Shown here: positions 50,919-60,850 of the stretch, one piece after another | How positions within the stretch are numbered: the first letter of the stretch is position 1 | Layout: each line of letters starts with the position of its first letter | Assembly (NCBI GenBank): GCA_001828855.1 | Contig: MHZT01000036.1 | Coordinates: 121,309 to 185,308 of the forward strand | DNA: 64,000 bases | Direction: 5' to 3' | Origin: Rhodobacterales bacterium RIFCSPHIGHO2_02_FULL_62_130 | GTDB taxonomy: Bacteria > Pseudomonadota > Alphaproteobacteria > Rhodobacterales > Rhodobacteraceae | Made by a program: the position numbers and the translations under genes | The notes under the pieces: model-generated | The model's input: the letters and a program-made list of their open reading frames with translations, nothing else | Told to the model about the DNA's origin: nothing | The model's database searches: none

Positions 50919-51773
50919 CTATTTCGCCAGTTCCGCCCGCACGTCCACGACGCGCAGGATCGTCGCAACCATGCCAAGCACCACCGCGATCAACAGCACG
51001 GCCATCGCGGCAGCTTGCGGGTAATACATCTGGTCGATGTTGTTCTTCATCGCCGAGACAACCGTCGAGGATTGCCCCCCGCTCATCACGCGGACGACAA
51101 AGAAATCGCCCATCACCAAAGTCACCACAAAGATCGTCCCAAGCGCGATGCCCGTGCGGCTTAGTGGGATGATGATTGTCCGCAGGATCTGGAAACCGGT
51201 CGCGCCCGCGTCCAATGCGGCCTCGATCACATTCTTGTCGATCTTGGCCATGGCGTTGAAGATCGGCACGATCATGAACAATGTGAACAGATTCACATAG
51301 GTCAAGATAACGGCAAAGTCGGAAAACAGCAGAAACTCAAGCGGTTGATCGATAAGGCCAAGTTGCATCAACCCTGTATTGAACAGCCCCTCCCGCCCGA
51401 GAAAGGGTATCCAGCTGATCATCCGGATCACGGTAGAGGTCCAGAACGGAATGGTACAAAGCAGAAAAAGCCCGATCTGCAGCTTCAGGTTCCGCACATG
51501 GAAAACCAGATAGAAGCTGACGGCAAAGCCCAGAACCAGCGTGATGGCCCAGGTGATCGCGGCATAGCGCAGCGTGTTGCCGAAGATCTTCCAGGTGACA
51601 GGCGACGAAAATACGGCGGCGAAATTCGCAAGCGTGAATTCGGGGCGGTATTCCAGCCCGTCGAAAGTCCAGAACGACAGCAGGACCACCATCAACAGGG
51701 GCAAGCCCGTGAATACGGTCAGAATTGTGGTGAACGGCAGCACCGATAGCTGTGACATGCGGTTGGGCGTCAT
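50919..51773 (-). CDS. ABC transporter permease (PotB type); start revised to MTPNRMSQ
   Basis: VIEAALDAGATGFQILRTIIIPLSRTGIALGTIFV. Confidence 0.92.
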   Translation of the reverse strand: MTPNRMSQLSVLPFTTILTVFTGLPLLMVVLLSFWTFDGLEYRPEFTLANFAAVFSSPVTWKIFGNTLRYAAITWAITLVLGFAVSFYLVFHVRNLKLQIGLFLLCTIPFWTSTVIRMISWIPFLGREGLFNTGLMQLGLIDQPLEFLLFSDFAVILTYVNLFTLFMIVPIFNAMAKIDKNVIEAALDAGATGFQILRTIIIPLSRTGIALGTIFVVTLVMGDFFVVRVMSGGQSSTVVSAMKNNIDQMYYPQAAAMAVLLIAVVLGMVATILRVVDVRAELAK

Positions 51774-51791
51774 GGTAACCTCTTGAAAAAA

Positions 51792-51813
51792 GGCCCCCTT
51801 TCGCAAGGGGGCC
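51792..51813 (-). terminator. Intra-operon terminator/attenuator-like hairpin between solute-binding and permease genes
   Basis: ggccccctt-tcgc-aagggggcc (9-bp stem) followed on minus strand by a 7-T run. Confidence 0.75.
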
Positions 51814-51822
51814 AGTCGGGGA

Positions 51823-53094
51823 TCAGGACGCGACGAAGTCGTTCCAGCGCTGCACAAGGTATTCGCCCTCATCCATCGTGGTGTTCCAGCAGCGGATCGC
51901 GCCAATCCGGTCTTCAAAGCTGCCGCCATCACGGCTGCGGCCCGGTTGCTCCATCACGGTGCCGAAAGGATCTTTGATTTCTACAGCAGCAGGTTTGCCG
52001 CCATACCAGTAGTCCCACTCTTCGGCCGACAGGCTGGCTTTGGTGGTTTCCGGCACCGACGAGTAATAGCCCTGCCGCGCGACGAAGGCTCCGTATGGGC
52101 CGGTCAGCATCCAGTTGAGGTATTCGTAAGCCGCTTCAAGTTTGATGCCCTCAAGATGGCTCATCAGGCCAAGCCCGTTGCCCCAGCCGCGATAGCCTTC
52201 CTTCAAACCCTTGTAGACACAGTCGATTCCGCGGCCCCGCACTGCCGTCACCGCAGGCGACCACATTGACTGGATCACCGCCTCTCCCGAGGCCATGAAG
52301 TTCACCGATTCATCAAAGCTGGACCAGAAGGCACGGAACTGGCCATCCTGTTTCGCCTTGATCAGGATGGCGATGGTCGCGTCGATCTCGTCGCGGGTCA
52401 TGTTGCCCTTGTCGATATAGGTCAGATCGCCCCGCGCCTCGATTGCCATGGCGGCATCCATGATGCCGATCTGCGGCACGTTGATCAGCGCAACCTTGCC
52501 CTTGAATTCCGGGTTCAGAAGCTCGGCCCAAGAGGTCACATCGCGCCCGATCAGATCGGGACGGATACCCAAAGTATCCGCGTTGAAGATGGTCGGCATC
52601 ATCGTGGCACGGCCGTTCGGGGCGGAAGCAAAGCCTTCGCCTTCGGCAAACTGCACCTCGAACGGCATGGTGCCTTGGCGCGACATGTCGGAGCCGTCGA
52701 AATTCCTGCCTTCGCGGAACAGGGGGATGATCTTGTCCCAATTGGTGATCTTGGCGGTGTCGATTGCCTGCAACTTCTGGCTGCGCCAGATCCGTTGCAT
52801 TGCCCAGAATTCCAGATCCGCGATGTCGATGGTGTCGGGCTGGCTGACCACCCGTGCCATGATTGCGTCCGTCCATGCGTTCTGCATTTCGACCTTGAAA
52901 CCAAGATCGGCGCTTGCCGCTGCCGCAATATCCTCGAAAATCGAATAGGATGGGCCGACATGCATCAGCGTCACATCCTTCAGGCTTTGCGCCCATATCA
53001 TCGGCGCCCCCAGCACTGAGCCTGCTCCGGCACCGGCAAGGGTCTTGAGCATTGTGCGGCGGCTGACCCGCGCTGCGTTCGTTTCGCTGTGCAT
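51823..53094 (-). CDS. Extracellular solute-binding protein (PotD-like), probable Tat signal; start revised to MHSETNAARVSRR
   Basis: VSRRTMLKTLAGAGAGSVLGAPMIWAQS twin-arginine-like leader; operon context. Confidence 0.88.
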   Translation of the reverse strand: MHSETNAARVSRRTMLKTLAGAGAGSVLGAPMIWAQSLKDVTLMHVGPSYSIFEDIAAAASADLGFKVEMQNAWTDAIMARVVSQPDTIDIADLEFWAMQRIWRSQKLQAIDTAKITNWDKIIPLFREGRNFDGSDMSRQGTMPFEVQFAEGEGFASAPNGRATMMPTIFNADTLGIRPDLIGRDVTSWAELLNPEFKGKVALINVPQIGIMDAAMAIEARGDLTYIDKGNMTRDEIDATIAILIKAKQDGQFRAFWSSFDESVNFMASGEAVIQSMWSPAVTAVRGRGIDCVYKGLKEGYRGWGNGLGLMSHLEGIKLEAAYEYLNWMLTGPYGAFVARQGYYSSVPETTKASLSAEEWDYWYGGKPAAVEIKDPFGTVMEQPGRSRDGGSFEDRIGAIRCWNTTMDEGEYLVQRWNDFVAS

Positions 53095-53583
53095 TCCATC
53101 TCTCCTGCTGTGGCTGGCCGCGTGCCGAAAGAACTCCAACCGCCGCCTTATGTGTTTTCAAGCGATGCGCCGGACCCGGTTCCCCGAGGCAGATACACGC
53201 CCTGACAACAGGCTATGAGAGAAACGCACCTCGCAGGTGCGCTGGTTTCGCCATTATTGATGCAGAACTGTCATGAATGAGAAGCTGCCTTGCCGATCAC
53301 AAATTCTGACGCGCCGACGCGGGAAACGCCGTTTGCGCTTTGCGGTTTTCGCCCCCGATTTCAGGCTCTGAGAGCAGCATATCTGCCGAATGACAGACGC
53401 ATGAAGCGACCAAAGGGCAGGACCCGTCCAGCCTGCTTCCGAAAAGTTGAAAGAAAGCGCGGCTGGCTGTTGAAACAGCGCACTTGCACCTATCGGCTTT
53501 CGCCACGCCTTGTACTTGCGCCCCAATCGCAAGCTACCTGCGGCACAGCCTGCCAGTGCCGCCGCTTACAACCGTGCCGCCTG

Positions 53584-56061
53584 TCAGGCCTCATCCTCGA
53601 ACCCGTCCGGCGCTGCGGGCGGTTTCCAGAAATCGCGCAGCGCATGGGCATATTCGGTCAGCCGGGTTTCGACATTGGCGTTGACGGTGCCATCCTCGAA
53701 AGCACCGGTGCCGGTCCGTTGTCCGGCGGGCAGGCCGGTCAGCACCTCGATGGCCTCGTCGATATGCGAGATCGCGTGGATGCGGAACTGCCCCTTGGTC
53801 ACCGCCTCGATGACATCGGCGCGCAGCATCAGGTTGCGGACATTGCGGCGCGGGATCAGTACGCCCTGCTGGCCGGTCAGACCGGCAGCGCGGCAACAGT
53901 CAAAGAACCCCTCGATCTTTTCGTTCACCCCGCCGATCGGCTGCACCTCGCCCATCTGGTTGATTGATCCCGTCACCGCGTAGGATTGCGAAATCGGGAT
54001 GCCGGACAGCGCCGACAACAGCGCACAAAGCTCGGCAACCGAGGCGCTGTCGCCTTCCACCCCGCTATAGGTCTGCTCGAAAACCAGACTTGCCCACAAG
54101 GACAGCGGCACGTCGGCAGCATAATGCGTGGCAAGATAAGAGGACAGGATCAGCATGCCCTTGGAATGGATCGGCCCGCCCAGCTTTACCTCGCGCTCGA
54201 TGTCGATCACCTTGCCGCTGCCCATCCGCACCCGTGCCGTGATGCGGACAGGCAAGCCAAAGCTGAACAACCCGCTGCTGACCACCGTCAGCCCGTTGAC
54301 CTGCCCCACCTGCGCGCCCGAGGTCGAGATGATCAGCGTTCCTTCCGCGATCATTTCTTGTAGACGGTCGCGCACGCGGTCGGTGCGATGTTCGGCAACA
54401 GCGCGGGCGGCGGCGATCTGGCCCGCGTCGATCACAGCCTTGCCCGCCAGTGCCGTCATATGGTCGGCCTCGCGCAGCAAATCCCAAAGCGCCCCGATAC
54501 GCAACGACATGCGGCCCTGATCCTCGGCGGTGCGGGTCGCAACATCGACAAGGGCCGCAACCCCGTCGCGGCTGACCGGCCGCAGCGCCTCACGCTGGCA
54601 CGCCCCGGCGACCATCCGCGCAAACAGCCCGACCGCTTCGGCGCTGCGTGGCATGTCAGGATCGAAATCGGCCCCCAGCTTGAACAGCCGACCGAAATCG
54701 GGATCATGCATCATCAGCAGCAGGTGGATCATGGCATCGCCGACCAGAACCACCCGCACCTGCAACGGGATCGGCTCGGGTTCAAGCGAGGTGGTCGAGA
54801 TCAGGCTCAACATCTCACCGGCGGAACTGATGCGGATCGCCCGCATCTCAAGACTGCGTTTCAGTGCCTCCCAGGCCAAAGGCTCTGTCAGCACCCGCAT
54901 CGCATCCAGGATCAGAAAGCCGCCATTGGCCCGATGCAGCGCGCCGGGCCGGATCAGCGTGAAATCGGTGACCAGCGCGCCCATCGTCGAGATATGATCC
55001 ACCTTGCCGATCAGGTTTGACAGCGAGGGCAAAGGCTCGACCACAATCGGCGCGCCCGAGGCGGTTGCAGGGTCATGCGACACCAGCACATTCACCCCAT
55101 AGCGGTGGAACGGCGGCTGGTCATGCACATGAGCATGCGCCACCGGAAACGGCCCTTCCTGCCGCCCGTTGCCTTCGCGCAGGAACAACTCGGCATTTTC
55201 GATCAGATCGGCCCGCAGCGCGATCAGATGGGTTCTGACCGTTTCGATGCCGCCAAAAGCCTCATCAATCGGGGCCAGTGCGTCATCCACCGCCTGCTCG
55301 GCCATTTCGGCATTCAAGGACGCCACGGCGCTGCGATGCTCTTTTTCCAGCTTCGGGATCGAACGGAGGTATTTCTCCAGCTCTTTCTCGGTCATGGCAA
55401 CGCCCGCCTCGATGGCCTTGCGTTCGGCATCGGGCAGGGTGGCAAAGTCATCGGCCTTGATCACCTCGCCATTTCGCACGCCGGCGATGGCAAAGCCCAT
55501 CGGGGTCCGCAGGATGGTCACATTGCGGTCGCGTGACTTCTCCAGCAGCTTTTCAAACCCCGCCTGTTTGCGGGTTGCCAGCCTTTGTTCGATGGTGCCG
55601 CGGCGGCCCTGATACTGTTCAGACTCGAACATCGCCGGAATGTCATTGGCCAGATCATCCACCAGCCCCTGCAGCGCCTTTTGCAACGGTGGTGCGGTTC
55701 CGGGGGGCATTGCAATGGCTTTGGGACGGTCGGGGTTGGCAAAATCATTGACATAAACCCAGTCCTGTGGCGTCGGACGCTGCGCTGCTTCTGCCGCCAA
55801 CAACCGCTGCACCGCCGAGTGTCGGCCCGTCCCATCCGGTCCCAGCACGAACAGGTTGAAATCGGCATGGCCAATGCTGGCCGAAAGCCGGATTGCGCCC
55901 AGCGCCCGCTCTTGGCCGATCAGGTCAGGCAGCGGTTCCAGCGTCGAGGTGTCCTCGAACGCCAGCAAAGCCGGGTCACAGCAGATATGCAAGTCGTCCG
56001 GCGTCAAGGCCGTGGCGGGTGCTGCCTCTGTGTCTGTATCCTGTTGCGAACTGCGTGCCAT
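53584..56061 (-). CDS. Lon-like (S16) ATP-dependent protease, AAA_32/LonB-like
   Basis: YSGVEGDSASVAELCALLSALSGIPISQSYAVTGSINQMGEVQPIGGVNEKIEGFFDCC (Ser/Lys dyad); GPDGTGRHS P-loop-like motif. Confidence 0.92.
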   Translation of the reverse strand: MARSSQQDTDTEAAPATALTPDDLHICCDPALLAFEDTSTLEPLPDLIGQERALGAIRLSASIGHADFNLFVLGPDGTGRHSAVQRLLAAEAAQRPTPQDWVYVNDFANPDRPKAIAMPPGTAPPLQKALQGLVDDLANDIPAMFESEQYQGRRGTIEQRLATRKQAGFEKLLEKSRDRNVTILRTPMGFAIAGVRNGEVIKADDFATLPDAERKAIEAGVAMTEKELEKYLRSIPKLEKEHRSAVASLNAEMAEQAVDDALAPIDEAFGGIETVRTHLIALRADLIENAELFLREGNGRQEGPFPVAHAHVHDQPPFHRYGVNVLVSHDPATASGAPIVVEPLPSLSNLIGKVDHISTMGALVTDFTLIRPGALHRANGGFLILDAMRVLTEPLAWEALKRSLEMRAIRISSAGEMLSLISTTSLEPEPIPLQVRVVLVGDAMIHLLLMMHDPDFGRLFKLGADFDPDMPRSAEAVGLFARMVAGACQREALRPVSRDGVAALVDVATRTAEDQGRMSLRIGALWDLLREADHMTALAGKAVIDAGQIAAARAVAEHRTDRVRDRLQEMIAEGTLIISTSGAQVGQVNGLTVVSSGLFSFGLPVRITARVRMGSGKVIDIEREVKLGGPIHSKGMLILSSYLATHYAADVPLSLWASLVFEQTYSGVEGDSASVAELCALLSALSGIPISQSYAVTGSINQMGEVQPIGGVNEKIEGFFDCCRAAGLTGQQGVLIPRRNVRNLMLRADVIEAVTKGQFRIHAISHIDEAIEVLTGLPAGQRTGTGAFEDGTVNANVETRLTEYAHALRDFWKPPAAPDGFEDEA

Positions 56062-56229
56062 TGCGGATGCCCCTGCTGCCTGCCAACACCTTTGTGCCAG
56101 AATGGGAATCTACCACAAACCGCGTGTATTTCCCTCTGCCAGCTTAGGGCCAAAACGGTTTCGGCAACCTTGACCTTTATCAACCCGCATTGCTGCGTAG
56201 TTCGCTCCGGTTTGCACTTCGGTCAGAGG

Positions 56230-56628
56230 TTATCCCGCACTGGATTGGCTAAAGGGAACAACTTTGGCATTGCGGCAAGCGGATCGGCGAACCCATTCCA
56301 GGTTGCGGCATAGGTGAAGTCTGAAAGGATATTGTTGGCCTGACGCAGATCCCGGTTCTCGCGTTCCAAAGCCTTCATGCGCTCGGACCTCTCGCTCTGG
56401 AGACGCCCGCTTGCTTGCCACTATTCACCCCCGCCTTCTTGCCCTGGTCATTCAAGGTCTGCGGCGCACAGCCGATCTTCGTCGAGATCGCCTGCCAACG
56501 CGACACATGCTTGCCCGCATTGTCGTGGATCAATCGCATGTGCCCTTCGCGTATTTCAGGCGAAAATTTGCCCGTTGTCTTGCTCATCATGCTCCATTCT
56601 AATCAGGAGTTGGACCCTCCGGAAAACA
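56230..56628 (-). mobile_element. IS3-family orfA remnant with one terminal repeat-like end
   Basis: MSKTTGKFSPEIREGHMRLIHDNAGKHVSRWQAISTKIGCAPQTLND... KALERENRDLRQANNIL in another frame; IS3-like end tggaccctccggaaaaca at 56611..56628. Confidence 0.75.
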
Positions 56629-57244
56629 TGGAGACTGAGGTGATACCCGAAGGCTGAAAGAACCTTATCCCGATCTGGTCCCGGTTTATCCGCAGCTTGC
56701 AGTTGTCGTCGGTGGTGCAGTCCGATTTCTGCCCGAGCAGCATAGCAGCAGCATCAAGGGTGTTGCAGCCCCCCGGGAAACACGCTTGGGTCGGTTTGCA
56801 AGACCTGATTGAACGGTTGTCTCTTGACGTCGACGGTAGTGGAAAGTCCTTTGAGGACCCGGAACAGAGATTGAAACGAAATTATTGGGCCCGGCTCGCG
56901 GATCGTACCCTTCCGGTTTCGCAAGTTGGTGTCCGCCGGACGGGCCGCAGATGGCTATCAGTACAGCCGACATCAATGGGCTTGAAGCTTCAAAATGGAC
57001 CGCTAATCCTGTTGAACGCTGTCGGCTGCGGTCATGGCGTGTTTTTGATCCTGCCTCATCCTTATCCTCCTGATCTTGCACGCGGTTTTGGCCCGTTTTT
57101 TGACCTATTATTGATCCGCGGGGGAGAACGCAAAAGGCCTGCGTTTGGCGTAACGCATATCGTTGATCTGGCTGTATAACTTAGGCTGTGGAGGCAGGAT
57201 TTGAACTGGTCTTGTCACGTATTTGTGCCGCCCCCAGTGCTCGT

Positions 57245-58105
57245 TTAGGCCACTTGGCGCTCGAAGGCCAAGGGGCTTTTACCTCCCAAAGCTGAATGTC
57301 GACGGCGCGGGTTATAGAAGCCGTTGATATATTGGAAGATGGCGGTTTCGGCCTGTCGACGCGTTTCCCAAGATCTGCGCCAGATCAGTTCGGCCTTGAT
57401 GGTCTCGACGGCGGCGTTGACATAGCAATTGCCTTTGCCGCTCATTGACGCCTTGAACCCACGCTCTCGCAGGATTTTCTGGTAATCATGCGAACAATAT
57501 TGACTGCCCCTGTCGCTATGGAAGATGCAGCCCTTGGGCGGTGCTCGCAAGGCAATGGCCATCCTTAGCGCTCGGATCGCCAAGTCACGCTTCATGCGGT
57601 TGCTGACGGCCCAGCCAATGACGCGCCGCGAATGCAGGTCCAGGATTACGGCCAGATACAGCCACCCCTCGCGGGTCCAGATATAACTGATATCACCGGC
57701 CCACTTCTGGTTCGGTTGATCTGCCGTGAAGTCACGATCCAGCAGGTTCGGAGCCATGTTGAACGTGTAATCGCTGTCCGTGGTCGCCTTGAATTTCCGT
57801 GTTCTTTCAACGACGATCCCGTTCTCACGCATCAGCCGCCCAACACGGCGATGCCCCACATCAACGCCAACCTCCTTTAACTCTTTGGTCATCCTGGGAC
57901 GACCGTAGCTGCTCAGGCTCAGGCGTGACTGTTCTTTGATGTGGGCCAGAACGACCATGTCTGTGTGCTGCCTGCGGCTGGCAGGGCGGCTGCGAAAAGC
58001 CCGCAACCCGCGCGGTCTGACGTTCATCACCTGACACAACCGATCCGTTGCAAAGCTGCCGCGATGTTCCTCGACGAACCGAAACCTCACGGTGTTGATT
58101 TTCAC
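57245..58105 (-). mobile_element. IS3-family transposase OrfB, probably 5'-truncated (GTG start lies in an inverted repeat)
   Basis: WAGDISYIW / FHSDRGSQYCS / AAVETIKAELIW DDE catalytic motifs; no orfA upstream. Confidence 0.9.
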
Positions 58106-58120
58106 CCAGAACTGACCCGG
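58091..58120. repeat. Left arm of perfect 30-bp inverted repeat
   Basis: ggtgttgattttcacccagaactgacccgg. Confidence 0.97.
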
Positions 58121-58180
58121 GAAGGCGTATAATTTTCATTGAGATTTGACCCCCGCCTGACCCGAAATCCACACTCAAAG

Positions 58181-58210
58181 CCGGGTCAGTTCTGGGTGAA
58201 AATCAACACC
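58181..58210. repeat. Right arm of perfect 30-bp inverted repeat
   Basis: ccgggtcagttctgggtgaaaatcaacacc, exact reverse complement of 58091..58120. Confidence 0.97.
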
Positions 58211-58211
58211 C

Positions 58212-59999
58212 CTTGTGCAGCCCGCCGTGGAAAGCACTGGTCTCAGCACCCCGCCGGGATCGCCGATCGATGGTGCCCGCTATGTCGTCGGCCCCAGCCC
58301 TACGGGTGCCTGGGCGGGTCAGGCCTTCGCGATTGCTGCCTGGCAGGATGGGGCGTGGGCATTCTACCCGCCCGCGGAAGGCTGGTCGGTTTGGGATCGC
58401 GCGACCGATGCCGCCCTGACCTTTCTCGGCGGCGCATGGGTGCGGCAGGCCGCGCTGCCCTTTCCGGACAACCTCTTCCGCCTAGCCGATGATGCCGATC
58501 CGACGCGGCTCGCGGCCTTCGATCTTTCCGGCCTCTCCGCAGGCACGACCCGCAGCTTCACCCTGCCGAACCTCTCGGCGACCCTCGCCCATCTCGGCAA
58601 CGCCGCGCAGACCTTCGCGGGGGCCACGACCTTTTCGAATGCGGCGGTGACGATCGGCACGGCGACGACGACCGCCACTTATGGCATCGGCACCGGCGGC
58701 ACGACCACAGGCGTCACCAAGACGGTGAACCTCGACACCGGCGGCGCGGCCGGATCGACGTCCGTTATCAACCTCGGCTCGACCACTGCCGGGGCGCTGG
58801 GCACGACGGTGATCAACACACCCACGGTGTCCTTCGCGGCCAACGTCACAGCGATTGGCGCAGCGGCCGCGAACCTCACAGCGCTGGGCCTTGGGCTTGG
58901 TGGCGCCTCGCCCGATGCTTCGAACCGGCTCAGCGTCAATGCCGCTGCCACGCTCCTGAACAATGCGGGCGGGTCGCATGAGGCCACGATCAACAAGGCT
59001 GCGGCCGGGAATGATGCAAGCCTCGCGCTGAAGACGGGGTTTTCGGCGCGGGCGCTGTTTGGGCTGCTTGGGTCTGACGATGTGACGCTGAAGGTTTCGC
59101 CGAACGGCTCAACCTTCTTCGATGCCTTCGTGATCGATAGGGCAACTGGGCGGGCGGAGTTTCCCGAACCGCTGATCCTGCCGGGCCTTGCAGCGATCCC
59201 GGCAGTGCCACCGGCGGGAAAGCTCGCCCTCTATGGCCGCCAGCGCGCGGGCGCGCCCTGGTTGGAAGTCGTCAGGCCATCAGGGCGGGATTTTCCACTG
59301 CAACCTCATACCGGGCTGAACCGCGTCGGCATCTGGGCGCCGGTGTCCGGCACGACGATCGCAGCCCAAGGCATCGCCTTGACCAGTGTCGGCACCGTCA
59401 GCCACCCTGCTCTGGCGGCGGGATCGCTTCTGTCCAGTTCACGACGCTGGCGCGTGACCTCGGCCGCGGTGGTGGATTCAGTCTGCGATCAGCGCTCGGC
59501 CGTCACAACCTGCTGGCGCGGCAATGCCGCGGGTCTGGGCGGTTTCACTTTTGTCTCGCGGATCAGCCTCACGCCCCTTCAGGCAACGGGGATGGGCTTC
59601 TTCGGCCTGCTGGCATCGATCGCAGCCCTTGCAGTCACGACCACCCTGGCGACCCTTGTCGAAGCGATCGGCCTGGGCTTCCAGCGCGGCACCCACACAA
59701 ACTGGCAACTCGTCCGCAATGATGCGAACGGTGCTCCAACCCTTGTGGATCTCGGTGCCGGTTTCCCGGTCGTGACAGGCGGACTGATCACCCTGACGAT
59801 CTGGTGCCCGGCCGCGGGAACTTCGATCTGGCTGCGTGCTGTGAACGAGTTGACCGGCGCCGTCTTCGAACAGGAAGTGACGACAGACTTGCCCCAGCCG
59901 GCGACTTTCCTCTCGCCGCGCCTCTTCCTCAACAACGGCGCCACCGCCGCGGCCGTCGCGTTCGAATGCACTGGCCTCTACCTCGAGACTGACTTCTGA
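58212..59999 (+). pseudogene. DUF2793-type phage tail/host-specificity protein, 5'-truncated
   Basis: LVQPAVESTGLSTPPGSPIDGARYVVGPSPTGAWAGQAFAIAAWQDGAWAFYPPAEGW resembles the internal DUF2793 region; expected N-terminus absent, breakpoint at repeat edge. Confidence 0.75.
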
Positions 60000-60015
60000 C
60001 CCCGAAAGGAGCCCC

Positions 60016-60219
60016 ATGTCGCCTGCCGCCTCATCCGCCTATGTCGTCGAACTGCGACAGCAGATCGCGATCCTCTCCGAGCGCTGCGCGCTTCTCGCCG
60101 CCGAATTGGCCGCCGCCCGGGAGGCGCTCCGCCCGCCGCCGGTTGAACCCCGCCCAGACCGGCCTGCGCCCCGCCCTTCCGGCGGGGCTTTTCTTTACCC
60201 GAAAGGACCACACCCATGA
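60016..60219 (+). CDS. Small phage protein, coiled-coil-like, Pro-rich C-terminus
   Basis: VVELRQQIAILSERCALLAAELAAAREAL; start shortly after tail gene stop. Confidence 0.55.
   Translation: MSPAASSAYVVELRQQIAILSERCALLAAELAAAREALRPPPVEPRPDRPAPRPSGGAFLYPKGPHP
60168..60196 (+). terminator. Rho-independent-like terminator
   Basis: gccccgcc-cttcc-ggcggggc followed by ttttcttt; overlaps 3' end of 60016..60219. Confidence 0.75.
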
Positions 60220-60827
60220 CCGAACAGATCGACGCGCTGAAGGCGCTGCAAATGGCACTGGCGCGCCTCGGCTATTACACCGGCGCGATCGACGGCCTCT
60301 TCGGCCCCCGCACCGATGCCGCCCTTAAAGCCGTGGCGGCCGAGGGTGGCGCGATCCGAAACCTGAAGCCCGCGGCCGCTGCGCCCACTGGGCCGATAAT
60401 CTTTCAAGGCAGCGCCCGCTACCCCGTGGACGAGATCGTCATCCATTGTGCCGCCACCCACCCGGACTGGATGCGCGGCCAGCCCCTCACCGCCAAGCGC
60501 AAAGAGATCGACCGCTGGCACCGCGAAGAGCGCGGCTGGCGCAAGATCGGCTATCACCATCTGATCGATCGCGCCGAGACCGAGATCGGCGCCGGAGTCG
60601 AAGGCCACAATCGCGGTGTGATTCATGTCTGCCTGATCGGCGGAGCGGGTTCAGCCGCGACCGATCCCTTCGAGCGCAACTTCAAAGCCGCCCAGGATCG
60701 CGCCCTGCGTGGCCTGATCGACGCCATCCGCGCCGAGACCGCCATTACCCGCATCACCGGACACAACGACCACGCCGCCAAAGCCTGCCCGGGCTTCGTC
60801 GTGCGCAACTGGATCAACCGGGCCTGA
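60216..60827 (+). CDS. Phage endolysin: peptidoglycan-binding domain plus N-acetylmuramoyl-L-alanine amidase-like domain
   Basis: LQMALARLGYYTGAIDGLFGPRTDAALKA; IVIHCAATHPDW; IGYHHLIDRAETEIGAGVEGHN; ITGHNDHAAKACPGFVV. Confidence 0.9.
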   Translation: MTEQIDALKALQMALARLGYYTGAIDGLFGPRTDAALKAVAAEGGAIRNLKPAAAAPTGPIIFQGSARYPVDEIVIHCAATHPDWMRGQPLTAKRKEIDRWHREERGWRKIGYHHLIDRAETEIGAGVEGHNRGVIHVCLIGGAGSAATDPFERNFKAAQDRALRGLIDAIRAETAITRITGHNDHAAKACPGFVVRNWINRA

Positions 60828-60850
60828 GACCCACCAAAGGAGACACCATC

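Noticed and set aside
56697-57179. 160-aa + strand ORF between IS remnants
   Set aside because: No family resemblance and flanked by decayed elements; cannot be supported as a gene
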